A stretch of 64,000 nucleotides of DNA from Ditylenchus dipsaci. Taxonomy: Eukaryota > Nematoda > Chromadorea > Rhabditida > Anguinidae. The DNA is taken from the NCBI GenBank assembly GCA_004194705.1, contig SADC01001096.1:62001-126000 (forward strand). Reading direction: 5' to 3'. The first letter of the stretch is position 1. Each line of letters begins with the position of its first letter. Of the stretch, positions 1 to 10,266 are shown one piece after another. The position numbers and the translations under genes are program-made. The notes beneath the pieces are model-generated. The model was given only the letters and a program-made list of their open reading frames with translations, was not told where the DNA came from and ran no database searches.

Positions 1-1869
1 TAAAGGCAAAGGATGTTTGTTCAACTCCAGAGCATTATTAAGTCCTGTAGAAAAGTCAGCACATACTCGAATTTGACCATTTTTCTTTTTGACCACAACT
101 ATCGGAGCAGCCCACTCACTAAAGTCGATGGGACGGATCACACCTAATTTCAGTAAGCGGTCTAGCTCTAAGTCGATATCACCTTCGACTCCCAACGGAA
201 CTGGTCTTTTAGAAATGAAAACAGGCCTAGCCTCTGATTTTATGAACAAATGTGCCTTGACTTTATTACAATGACCCAATATGTTCTCTTTGAACAATTT
301 AGAAAAGCTCTGAACCAACAAGTTTTTATCGAAGTTTTGCTAGAGCTAGCAGCCTGAATCGTGTTATGCTGTGTAGAGAAAGTAGTCAGAGAACAAATGT
401 CTGATAAACGATTTACCAATCCCAAAGAAATGAGCCACGGACGGCCTATGAGATCGAAGTAATTGTTATCAACAACATAACACTCCAGTTTCTGCATGCT
501 CTCATTATTGTACTGGACTTGTACTGAGCACTTGCCCTTTGCATGGAAAGTATGTCCTGTGAATGATTTGCCCAATATTTAATTGGTTCAAGAAAAGGTC
601 TCCCTATTTTACGCCAAGTAGCTTCAGTGAGCAGGGTAGACGACGAACCGGAATCAACGAAAAGTTTGATTGGCAAGCCCCGAATTTGAAGAGAAATGTA
701 CCAAGGGGCAGAAAAATTTGAGGAGTTGGTACTCAGAAAAATATTGGAAACGTCCATGTTTATGTCCTCGTCTGAGACCTGAGAATTTTCGGTATGTATT
801 ACGTTTGTAGAATTATGAAAGGCAGAATCTCTTGGTTTGCTTTGACATACCCAGCCGGCGTGACCTATCTTCCCACATTTATTACACTTTTGGTTGGCGT
901 ACTTGCAATTGGTAATATGGTCCTTGTTACCACAACGCCAGCAAACACCTTTAGGCATGAACGGGTAAGAGTTCTTGAAATTGGGGTTGAAATTTTTGTT
1001 CTTGTACCCGGCCGGCTTGATAGGATTTCTGGGCTTGATATGCTTGCGAAAATTAGAAGGGCCGACCGCATTTGTTGAAAGCGAATTGAAGTTTTTGTTT
1101 AGACTTCTAAGGTTTTCCTTGAGAGCCAAGTGCTTTTTGCATTCCTCTAACAATTCGTCTAGTTTTAAATCCTTATTTTCACTTTCGGCCGCTTCTAGTT
1201 TTTGCAAACACTTAATACGCAGTTCATGGAAATCGGAGTGCAAACCAGAGAGAAAACAAGACATTTAAGAGCATTGGCATTAATTGGTGGTTTTGCCGAC
1301 TCACAACTTCCATTAACTGTCGCACCAAATTGAAGGATATCCTGACCCACTTTTTGTTTTAACTGGAAACATTCGTAACGTTTCATTAGAAGGGACTTTG
1401 TGCTAGAGAAAAGAATTTTTAAAGTGGCCAGGGTATCGAGCAGAGAATTTTCGTATGGCCCTTTAGGCTTTACTGCATCACAAAAACGATTAAACTCACG
1501 TGTCTGTAACTTACTAATGACCAGCCTCACTTTAGCATCTTCTGGCAATTGACCTCCATCCTGCTCGACAATTGATCCATATCTGAGCCACCAATTCTCG
1601 AATGTAAGGTCATCCTCTGGCATGTAGCGAAAAGTTTCAATGCGCGCTCCCAACGAAGACATGAGCGTTTCTTTAGTACCTGAAATTGAAAGAACACCGG
1701 CTCCCCCGGCAGAATTATCACGCTCCGCAAGCAATTTTAGAATTATTGCATTTTGCTCACTCTGAGCTTTCATTAACTGAGCATTTTGCTCAAGAAGCTG
1801 TTTAATATCAACAGGTTCCATTTTGAATTTTGCGACTGCGCCAAATATGTTGTATAATAGTATGGGCAA
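1..1869 (-). mobile_element. LTR retroelement fragment: gag, zinc knuckles, protease, start of reverse transcriptase
   Basis: Read on the minus strand, this is the 5' half of a Ty3/gypsy-type coding region. A gag-like frame starts near 1869 or at the internal ATG near 1821 and has a coiled, Gln-rich start. It continues in another frame from about 1264 with two CCHC zinc knuckles (CWRCGNKDHITNC and CNKCGKIGHAGWVC, about 880-960). A retropepsin with the DSGSSS active-site motif follows near 645-660. Bases 1-240 encode the start of a reverse transcriptase (SEWAAPIVVVKKKNGQIRVC region); the window edge cuts it off. The frame changes at least three times (near 1250, 590 and 340), so the copy is broken or the sequence has small indels. 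No LTR was delimited. Family placement rests on domain order and motifs, not a search. Confidence 0.85.
446..1264 (-). pseudogene. gag C-terminus plus retropepsin frame of the LTR element
   Basis: This open frame of about 270 codons carries the RNA-binding and protease parts of the retroelement. A charged helical stretch lies at residues 15-60, a basic linker follows, then two CCHC knuckles at about residues 108-140 and the protease motif LFVDSGSSSTLLTE near residue 205. Its first residues overlap the end of the upstream gag frame (1195-1869) in a different phase. A single-base change in the AAA run near 1262 would join the two, so the ATG at 1264 is probably not a real start. The 3' end runs out of frame near 590, where the rest of the protease continues in the frame at 240-575. 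Confidence 0.75.
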
Positions 1870-2039
1870 AGAACGAGCGCAAGAGTAAACAGAGAAACTT
1901 TATAACAGAACACGACACAACAATATACGATAACTTACAAACTACTGAACTGCGGGACAATGACACCAAACACGTGTCAAGACAAAAGTAGTTCAAAATA
2001 CACATTACGCCACAACAGATTCCTCTCTAAAAAAGGGAC

Positions 2040-2277
2040 TTTAAAAATCTGTCAGAAAATAGGACAGTTGATCGAAAATCGGTTAGATTTTCTGTCAGAT
2101 AATCGGTCAGATTATCTGGCAGAAAATCTGTCACTTTTTCTGCAGAATCGTGCCCTGCTTACGGGCACAGACTGTCGAAAAAGAATCGATAAAATATTTC
2201 GAAATGGGGTTAAAAAAAGTGTCGGACCCTAGGTGGGAACGAACTTGAGGGGGGGGGCACTTTATCGAGGTTTGACT
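2040..2277. repeat. Pogo-like end (right arm) preceded by a TCAGATAATCGG-type word array
   Basis: Bases about 2130-2277 match the right arm of the pogo-like MITE at 29849-30287, including the stretch AAAAAAAGTGTCGGACCCTA, and end in the same terminus (rc CAGTCAAACCTCGATA) before TA. The left arm is missing. Just upstream, 2040-2130 repeats short blocks such as GTCAGATAATCGG and CAGAAAATCTGTC. The subterminal block here reads AAAGTGCCCCCC where the 29.8-kb copy reads TTTAGTGGCACC. Confidence 0.6.
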
Positions 2278-2402
2278 GTATATGAAAGATTGATCTGTTC
2301 CAAAATAATAAACATTCTGATACAACAATCTGCCGAGCAGCTCATTTTTCTATGTTTCTATTTTCTAGTTCTTTCGTTTTCGCGCCGCCCCTAGTCGCCC
2401 CG

Positions 2403-2600
2403 CTAAATTTTCGAATTTCCGCCCCAAAAACAATTTAAAAACATTAATATTTCGGCCGTATTTAATCCCAGATTGCTACTCCCGTGATCATACATATCTC
2501 TGACAACAAAGAAGACTTGTTCACTCGGCTGACGTATAGCCGGAGCAGAAACGAATTTACGAGCGAGCGTGTCTAATATTAGAAATGCTGCTTCGTCCAC
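2403..2600 (-). pseudogene. hAT transposase C-terminal dimerisation domain remnant
   Basis: The minus-strand frame resembles the C-terminal dimerisation region of hAT transposases: a Leu/Ala-rich helix (FLILDTLARKFVSAPA), then PSEQVF where the family usually has SERVFS, then SNLGLNTAEILMFLNCF where it has an R..L.P..VE.L.FL.N pattern. The catalytic part is not visible. A hAT-like terminus (rc TAGAGATGGAAACGGGACAG) lies at about 3090-3111, so 2.4-3.1 kb may be the remains of one element. Bases 2600-3090 otherwise show no coding signal. Confidence 0.6.
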
Positions 2601-3199
2601 CTCTATTTATACAAGAAAAATTTGAATTGACACAGACACAAAGGTTACCTTCCAGAAATCCTTACCTTCCAGAATGATAAAAAAACTAAATAAACTAAAT
2701 ACTAAAAGGATCATCATCTGCGTCGATGTACTTTATCTTGTTATGAGCCTGCATTTCCATTAACGCTTAATCGGCCAAACGAAACTGTCTTCGATAATTG
2801 ACTGTGCCTGTCGAAGAAGCAATAATGACGCTCCAGCAAAGCCGAGTTGAACACCGGAATGAATTTAATAACAAAATGAATAGAAATTTCTGCTCGAAAA
2901 ATTTCTGCGGAAAAAAAATCGCGAAAATCCTTCTCACGAAACTGACTACTTTTGGGATGAAATTTTCATGAAAATGACTAACGGGATTGAGTGAAAAACG
3001 GCAACGGGACCGGGATTCTCAGACATGAGCAGGCCGGATAACGGGAAGGGATTTTGGGCCAAAATCAGGGCGGGCGGTACGGGATCCTGTCCCGTTTCCA
3101 TCTCTACGAGGTCGTCTAAATTATCAATTTACCCTTACCTCTACATCTCACCAAATAACAGAAATTGATCGAAATCTCTCAAAATAGTTGTTTTAACTA

Positions 3200-3300
3200 A
3201 ATTCCAAATCGCAAGGTACAAGCTCTTAAAGGGCATGCCCACGCTAATAAAAGGTGGTGCCCAGGAATCAAAAAAAATTCCTAATCATTGAACTTCTGTA
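3200..3300. repeat. TTAA/AAAGGGGCATGCC MITE fragment
   Basis: The stretch TTAAAGGGCATGCCCACGC followed by GGTGGTGCCCAGGAATC and then ATTGAACTTCTGTATGGATT matches the family of TTAA-flanked MITEs seen complete at 59892-60124 and, in tandem, at 56228-56583. Only one arm is present. Confidence 0.5.
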
Positions 3301-3487
3301 TGGATTTTTCAACATCGGGAGTAGGTGATTATTCTCAAATTAGGTATTGGTAAAGTAACCCCTTTTCTCATTTTGTTTTCTTTTTTGGATTTCTGAAGAA
3401 ATGAGACTGTATAAAAGACTATTTTTCCTAGCCGTTTGTTTGGCTCTTAAACCAGCAAGAAGTGGAGTGTTAGATTCTTATTATTTA

Positions 3488-4223
3488 CCGTATTTCCTCT
3501 AATAAGCGCCCCAGGGCGCTTATTTTTCAACCTGTCGGCGGCGAGGCCACCAAACTTGTTTAACCCAAACCTTGAGAATTTTAGTTATAGACATTGATTT
3601 CCAGAATTTTTTTTTCACAGCTGCTCAAATTCAAAACGCATTATTTATGATAAAAAAGGCAACAGAACATACTGAACAAAAATGCTGAATTTACAAACAA
3701 AGAAAAAATGCTGGGTTTACAACTTTCGATCATTCGAAAATCGTGAAACTGAGGGTTGAGCGCATACATTTCATCATTCAATCAACTTCAAAAGATTCGT
3801 CGAAGTGAAGAGATTTATTGCTCAGATAAACATTTTCATCGTCTTGGTCTGCGTCTATTTCTTCAGCATCATTCCTCATCTGTCGAATCTCATCTCGCGC
3901 ATTCAAAAGATCGTGGAATCCATCCGGAATCCTTGAAGCAGTGCATTTGGTCGTCCTCGCTTCCATTATGGCTGATAGTGATCCGACAATCTGGGAAAAG
4001 AAAATTTTTTTTAGTAAAGGAAACAATTTGTGTACGAACTTAAATTTTGTAACTAAAAAACAAGTTTCCCAAAAACAGAAATACAAACTAAGCAAAATAA
4101 CCTTGAGAGGGGGGGGGGCGCTTATTAGAGCAGGGCGCTTATTTTTCAAACCCCCTCCAGGGAGGGCGCTTATTAGAGCGGGGGCGCTTAATGGAGCAGT
4201 GGCGCTTATTAGAGGAAATACGG
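3488..4223. mobile_element. TACCGTATTT-family foldback element, word AATAAGCGCC
   Basis: TA-flanked termini CCGTATTTCCTCTAATAAGC (left) and its reverse complement (right) bound a 736-bp element. The subterminal word AATAAGCGCCCC is followed directly by its own complement (GGGCGCTTATT) and TTTTTCAA. The right side repeats the word four times between 4117 and 4215. TA target and termini fit a Tc1/mariner/pogo-type element. It is the longest copy of this family in the window; the others are about 250 bp. The interior also holds a minus-strand coding-like stretch (next entry). Confidence 0.85.
3778..3975 (-). pseudogene. Acidic C-terminal ORF fragment inside the TACCGTATTT element
   Basis: The minus-strand frame reads as protein from about 3975 down to a stop at 3778. 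It has a helical basic/hydrophobic part (GFHDLLNARDEIRQMRNDAEE) and an acidic tail (DADQDDENVYL, FDESFEVD). No domain is recognised. Its position inside an otherwise longer copy of a pogo-like family suggests the tail of a transposase, since pogo/Tigger proteins often end in an acidic tract. It could equally be a captured host fragment. Confidence 0.35.
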
Positions 4224-4851
4224 TAGTAAAAATGATTATAATATCTCACCATCTTTCGGCTGATTATTACGTGATGAGAACTCTATAGTTTTCTGAGCGC
4301 TTATTATTCGTGTGTCCGTTTTTTTTCAAAAAACGGACTTCTTTTTAGAAGGGCTGGTTCTAAGTGAAGTTTTGTAAATTGACAAAGGACTTGTTAATAA
4401 GTGTGTGGACGGGATGAACGTCGTTTACCGTGTTTGTAGGTGCCTGTCGTTTTTTCTCACTCAAAACGCCCCAGAGATGGTGTGATCTATCTCCTGTATA
4501 GTATTAGAGATGTTTTGTCTGTTTGTTTGTGGACAATTGATGTTTTTGGTTTTCTGGAGTGTTTTTGTTGGTTTTTTTGGTCAATATTTTTTTTAATTTA
4601 AGCAAATTGTCGTTTTTTTTGTTCAAGAGTCGAAATCTTGGAGTTAAGTGGGTCAGACGGTGGCGCCGTGCAGCGCTGAATCTCAGCTTGCTTTTGAAAA
4701 AAAGATCGCCGAGAAATGAAAAGGGACAATACTTTTTTTTTGGCGCAAAAACACTTTTTTTGGCGCAAATCCACTTTTTTAGGCGCAAATTTTTGTTTTG
4801 CGTAATTAGATTGAAAATTTTCAACTTTTTTGAAATTTTTAACACCATCGT

Positions 4852-5048
4852 GTAGCCCTGCTTTTCTAGTTTCTGATGAGGTAAATTTATTGCATCATCT
4901 TTCAAAAATAAAATACAAAAAGGTAAAAGTATGAACCAAATTGTTGATCTAATTTGGTTCATACTTTTACCTTTTTATATCGAGTTTTTTAAATATGATG
5001 CAATAAATGATACCTCATCAGAAACTAGAAGAGCAGGGCTACACGATG
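4852..5048. repeat. Long palindrome
   Basis: The arms (GTAGCCCTGCTTTTCTAGTT... and ...AACTAGAAGAGCAGGGCTAC) are nearly exact reverse complements for about 95 bp each, meeting near 4950 at GATCTAATTTGGTTC. It sits in the left part of the 4724-6512 element. Related blocks (TAGCCCTGC, TTCTAGTTTCT, GGTATCATTT) recur in the foldback at 46.5 kb. Confidence 0.8.
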
Positions 5049-5396
5049 ATGTTAAAACTTTTCAAAAAATTGAAAATTTGGCTGTATATCGATTAGACTG
5101 TTAGTAATCCGAATTATTGACATCTGGCAAAATGTTCGATTCGCACAAATGTAATTGGCAAAATGTCAAACTCGCAAAACGCCAAACTGGGACAGTGTCA
5201 CTCGGAAAACGAAGAACTCGCACAAAAAGTAATTCGAATTTGGATAACTCGCGAAAAAAAGTTTGAATTGCTTGTTTTTTGGGCAATTTACTTCTGAGGA
5301 CTATTTTTTTATTCACATCAATATTTGGCACCTGCAATATTTTCATTTTACGAGCTTCTATCTCATATCAAAGCTATAAAAAAAGTTTATTTTCAG

Positions 5397-5555
5397 ACTT
5401 TGATGGATCACTCTAGCGATGAGGAAATTAATGTATTTGGCGATTCGAGCGATGACAAACTGCTGGTGTCTAATGAACCTCAACAAGCTCTGCAAGTGGA
5501 TGGGCACGCTGACTTCCGAGTTCTTTTGAAAAATACTCCGGCATGCCGGATGTGA
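5397..5555 (+). pseudogene. Small acidic ORF, possible captured 5' exon
   Basis: After a good acceptor (TTTATTTTCAG at 5386-5396) a frame opens with ATG at 5403. It encodes about 50 residues with an acidic, Ser-rich start (MDHSSDEEINVFGDSSDDK) and stops at 5555 just past the palindrome CCGGCATGCCGG. Composition looks coding. It sits inside a foldback element with a 9-bp target duplication, as captured gene pieces do in Pack-MULEs. No family is recognised, and expression cannot be judged. Confidence 0.35.
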
Positions 5556-8265
5556 CGATTTGGGTCCTGAGTCCATTGTGCGTCGTCTGTGTGTGCTTGT
5601 CTGCGAATATTGTCGAAATATTTTATTAGCGCAAACAACAGGAGTAGTTGCACAATAATAGAAAAAAAGCAGCTAGAAATAAGAAGTGATCTCTCTCCTC
5701 CGGATCCTGGCCTTTTATACCTGATTAGAGAGTGGCCGGAGGAGAGAGACAGCTAGACAGACATAGACAGACGCCGTCTTCAGCCCTTCGCTGATAGACC
5801 AGGCGATAAGTCCTGCTTTCCCAAAAAAAAAAGGCTTGGGAAAGCAAGAAAATACAATCAAAACATTACAAAAAACACACCATAAAAATATTTCAAATTT
5901 TCTATGAAATTTTCTAGTCATGGATCATCCTTTGGTCCATGAAACCGGATTAATAGAGTTTACGGTAATGGTAGCTATATTTTTAAAACCAAGTGGACGA
6001 TCAAAAGCGATCAAAAGATATTATCGATGGTTAACAATACAGTCAATTGGTATTAGAAACAAGCACACTCCAGTTTTTACACCCTTAAAAACATTAATGC
6101 TCTCTGTTTCGCTCACTTTATGTAAAACTAATAAAACGCTTGTGATAAAAATGATATTCGAGTGACGCTCACTCGAAAAATAAGCTTTGCGAGTCAACCG
6201 GTATACAAAACCACTTATCACGAAGATAATTATATGCAAAATATAATTTTTGCGAAATCTTCACAATTCGAATTACGATTGTGCGAGTTGTCAAAAAATC
6301 GAGTTAGCATTTCGCCAATTCTTTGCTATTTGAAATATACGTTTTTCAAATCCACATTTTGCGAATAGTACACTTTGCCAGTAATAAATGTTCTACTCAT
6401 TATACAGCCGAAAATTTTCAATCTAATTAAGCAAAACAAAAATTTGCGCCAAACAAAAATTGGATTTGCGCCAAAAAAAAAGTGTTTTTGCGACAAAAAA
6501 AAAGTATTGTCCAATGAAAAGTTTAGAATGGGGCGTGACGAAAAGTATGGAGGTGGTCATTTGAAGGAAATTTGAATTTGGGCCTTTTTTGAATTTTTCG
6601 TTTTTCGCCTTGAGAGGAAAGTTTTTTATACTGTTTTTGAACCGTTTTTTAATTGTGTTTAATTTTTGTCTATTATAGTTCGCTCACAATAAGATGACGA
6701 TGTGGAAGTATGATGTCGAAGTCGGTAGTGAAGTCAGGGTGCTCACAATGGCACTTCGACATCCGACTTCTGACTGCCTACTTCCTACCTATACATCCGA
6801 CTTCCGACTTCGGTTAGCAAAACAACAGGGGGGACCAAAGCATTTTTTTTCAAAATGTTACTTTTGCCTAAAGTATTTATTACATTAATTTACTTATTTC
6901 GGTCACTTTTGTGTCGAGAGTGTGGTATTTTGCATAATTTATTGAAACTTATGCCCCTATCGTAAATTTAGGTACTTTTCTGGCAGAATATGGTGCTTTC
7001 ACGAATGCAAAAGATTCTTTTGATTGGAACTTTCGGGTCTAGTCTCTATTACTATCGAATCAGAATTCAGAAGCGTCTAAGGCAGCACTGGGTAGATCCA
7101 TACTTTCTCAAGCGTCCAGTTTTCGGAACTTTCCATCATGCAATGTGCGACCTCAAGAAGGATCCGGAAAAGTTCTACAACTACTTGCGAATGGACTTAA
7201 AGATATTTAAAATGCTCTTGGAGATGGTCAGACCAATGTAAGGCATTATTATGCTTCTTTAGTCAATGTCACAAAGTAATAGTATTTTTTTTAGGATTAC
7301 GAAGACCTCTATCAGAACTCCAATCAGCGCTAAGGAAAGGCTTTTTGTTACACTTCGCTACATGGCACATATACACAGTTACAGAAGCATGGAAGTAGAT
7401 CTCAGAATATCAAACAATACAATCTCTCTCATTGTGGAAGAAACTTTCTCAGCTATCTACCAAGCTCTCAGCCGTCGTTACCTACCGCTCCCAAAGACTC
7501 CGTATGAATGGCGTTCGATCGCTTCGAATTTCACCGCAAGTACCAAGTTCCTTTTGTTTGGGTTGAGTTTTTTCTATTCTTATCTTCGTTTTTATCGAAT
7601 GGATTATAGGCGCTATTGATGGCAAACATGTCTTGATCAAGAAACTCCAAAGTCTGGTTCGCTGTACTTTAACTACAAGAAAAACTTATCCATTGTGCTA
7701 ATGCCAATAGTTGATGCAAACTATCGGGTGATTTACGCCGACTTTGGATCTCAAGGACACAATAATGATGCAGGCATCTTCAATTCTTCCGGTGAGAAAA
7801 TGGGTTGATAAGTTTTCAAAGATTTGTTTGTTTTCTAGATTTCCGGGCTGAACTGAATGCTAAGCGTCTAAATCTTCCTCTTCCAAGTTCTCTGCCAGCA
7901 AGTGACACAGTTTCTCCCTATTTCTGGATAGGAGATGGTATATTTCCTCTTATACCAAACTTGATGAAGCCGATACCAGGTCATGAACTCAGTAGAGATG
8001 AGCGACATTATAACTACAGGTAATTTTCGCGGTAACACTATAGAATGCCCCCCCCCCCCAGCTAGCGAAAAATTTACTTTTCCTGAAGGGGAAAGGACCC
8101 GTCCCATTTTGATTCTCGTGCTCTGAATAGGCACGGAAACACTTTGGTTTCCGAAAAATCGAAAAAAAAAAATTCGATTTGCCTTGGTCCCCCAAGGTAA
8201 AATTTTTAAGAAATTCAAAAAAAAATTTTTTTTGAATTCCCGCCAAAACATTTTTTAAGGATTTA

Positions 8266-8684
8266 GGGCTGTATTGGGAGGGGATGGGAATAAAAGGGCC
8301 ACTTTCATGGCGAAATTATAAAAAGTGAATTCTGGACTATTTTGGATGTCCTGCCATGTTTTTCAACTGGGCCGTTGCAAAAAGAGACTCTATATGCATT
8401 TTATGGTCAAGAGTACTTCTCGGAATCATGTCTAAGGTAAGTGTGTGCGCGCATCTCTAACTCTCAAGCCCCCTGGGGCTTGAGGGCTTGGAGTTGAGAT
8501 GCGCACAACCACATACCTTACACACAAATCACTCGAAAGTGACTCTGGATGCATGAAAAGCATGCATACCAGAGTTTATTTATGAGGTAGGCCCAGTATT
8601 CAAAACTATGTTCAACATCTTCTTGTTAGTGGGCCCTGAGTCATTAGTGGCCCCTTTTATTCCCTTCCCCTCCCTATACAGCCC
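8266..8684. mobile_element. Harbinger-type MITE (GGGCTGTATTGGGAGG ends), copy 1
   Basis: Ends GGGCTGTATTGGGAGGGG and CCTCCCTATACAGCCC are flanked by TTA (8263-8265, 8685-8687). The interior has the shared core: CTAAGGTAAGTGTGTGCGCG, a hairpin with CAAGCCCCCTGGGGCTTGAG at its tip, then the complement, and a second stem around GCATGAAAAGCATGC. Copy 2 at 9843-10266 is about 95% identical by eye and in the same orientation. Confidence 0.85.
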
Positions 8685-8947
8685 TTAATCCCTCTAAAAT
8701 TCAAAAGGCGCCAATTCAAATTTTTCAAATTTTGACTCAAAACCATGATACCCCCCCTGTGGATCGAATTTTTTTTTTCTCAGAACCAAAAAACAGCCGG
8801 CTTTCTCATGAAATCGGGTCGAGAAACACGAATATGATGTTATCTCCTCGATCTGATCAGTCCCCGTGGAGGGGGGGGGATTCTGAACTCAAGCCTTTCG
8901 ATTTATTAACTAATGATAAAAATATTTACTTTAAATATTTCGTTATT

Positions 8948-9632
8948 GATGCGGATGCATGTGTACAACATTAAATTTTGGCACCAGGAAATTTTTTGAA
9001 TTTCTTCCGATTTCCGTCTTCCGATTTCCGGCAGTTTTTTTCTTCCGGTTTTGAGAATTTTCTACTTCCGGTTCCGATTTTTGTTTCGACTTTTTTTGTC
9101 TTCCTTTCCAGCCCTGTTGCGTACTAAGGGTATGTGAAACATTGAGCACAGAATCTGATAGCTCTGTTGATTAGCTTCGATACTAAAATGGTGAAATAAA
9201 TGGTCATATGACGGGTCATATTGGGTTGCTGCATAATTATCGGGACATTTATTTATTGACCAAAATATAAAAAGCATTATAATTCATTCAAAATAATTTT
9301 TTTGATAAATTTGTTACTCAGGAGCATATTCTCCATCCACTTCAATCACTGCTTCCCATTTAGTCGGATGACGATCGATTCCCCGTGCCCAAAAGTCTCG
9401 CTCTCCATTCTTCTCCACAATCCATGCTTTTACATCAGTCACCAGCTCTTCCAGGGTTACGAAGACCTTTCCCACTAGCCGATTTTTCGAGGAGCGGTTG
9501 AGGTGGTAGTCTGTAGGCGCCTCAGTGGGTGAGGCAGAAGATCCCACCTATACTCAGCAATCTCCGTCTTCACTCTATTCTCCAAATGAGGTTTGGCGTT
9601 GTCGTGGTTGAAAAAACCTTGTTCTTCTTGGC
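8948..9632. repeat. Copied block: hAT tail plus truncated mariner, duplicate of 57.4-58.1 kb
   Basis: From GATGCGGATGCATGTG to CCTTGTTCTTCTT this block matches 57393-58070 almost base for base (a few substitutions and indels). It contains the right end of the hAT element, its flank TTGCGTAC, the spacer, and the left 410 bp of the mariner element, including the transposase C-terminus. The match stops inside the mariner, so the block was copied as a piece of DNA and not by either transposon alone. Confidence 0.9.
9314..9547 (-). pseudogene. Mariner transposase C-terminal fragment
   Basis: On the minus strand the frame encodes the mariner C-terminus: TDYHLNRSSKNRLVGK, a helical segment (LEELVTDVKAWIVEK), WARGIDRHPTKWEAV and VIEVDGEY, close to the usual SDYHLF...F..GI..LP.RW..VIE..G.Y order. 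The DDD-catalytic core is missing. The sequence is identical at protein level to 57758-57991, of which this is the truncated duplicate. Confidence 0.85.
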
Positions 9633-9842
9633 TGGAGTTTAGAATGTGACCTTTTTCTAAAAATGGTCAAATCAGTTTTTTTAGTTGTGTAACATTGTAA
9701 AAAATGCTCAGCATTCATTTTTATTGTTGGGAAAGCCAATTTTTCAAAAAAAAATTTTTTCGAACCACAGGGGGGTATCATGGTTTTTGAGTCAAAATTT
9801 GAAAAATTTAAATTGGCGCCTTTTGAATTTTAAAGGGAATAA

Positions 9843-10266
9843 GGGCTGTATTGGGAGGGGAAGGGAATAAAAGGGGGCCACTTTTATGGCAGAACGTTAA
9901 AAGTTCAAAATTTTTGTATTCTTCGCCTGCCTCACCATGTTTTTCAACTGGGCCGTGGCAAAAAAAGACTCTATATGCATTTTATGGTCAAGAGTACTTC
10001 TCGGAATCATGTCTAAGGTAAGTGTGTGCGCGCATCTCTAACTCTCAAGCCCCCTGGGGCTTGAGGGCTTGGAGTTGAGATGCGCACACCCACATACCTT
10101 AGACACAAATCACTCGAAAGTGACTCTGGATGCATGAAAAGCATGCATACCAGAGTTTATTCATGCGGTAGGCCCCAGTATTCAAAACTATGTTCAACAT
10201 CTTCTTGTTAATGGGCTCTGTGTGATTATTGGCCCTCTTTTGTCCCTTCCCCTCCCAATACAGCCC
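9843..10266. mobile_element. Harbinger-type MITE (GGGCTGTATTGGGAGG ends), copy 2
   Basis: Ends GGGCTGTATTGGGAGGGG and CCCTCCCAATACAGCCC are flanked by TAA (9840-9842 and 10267-10269). It occupies the mirror-image site of copy 1 in the other arm of the 8037-10494 foldback. The flanks (GGCGCC...AATT and TTTTGGCGGGAATTC) are inverted, but the MITE itself is not. Confidence 0.85.

Larger units (their letters stand above)
4724..6512. mobile_element. Foldback element with 9-bp target duplication, GGACAATAC ends, word GGCGCAAAAACAC
   Basis: The termini GGACAATAC and GTATTGTCC are flanked by the identical 9-mer AATGAAAAG (4715-4723 and 6513-6521). The outer arms (4724-4850 and 6410-6512) repeat TTTTTTGGCGCAAA-type words. 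Inner arms (5110-5275 and 6160-6365) repeat CTCGCAAAA-type words. A long palindrome lies at 4852-5048. A 9-bp duplication with long inverted arms is typical of Mutator-like elements, but no transposase is present here. The copy at 38118-38820 shares the ends and spacing with a different word. Confidence 0.85.
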
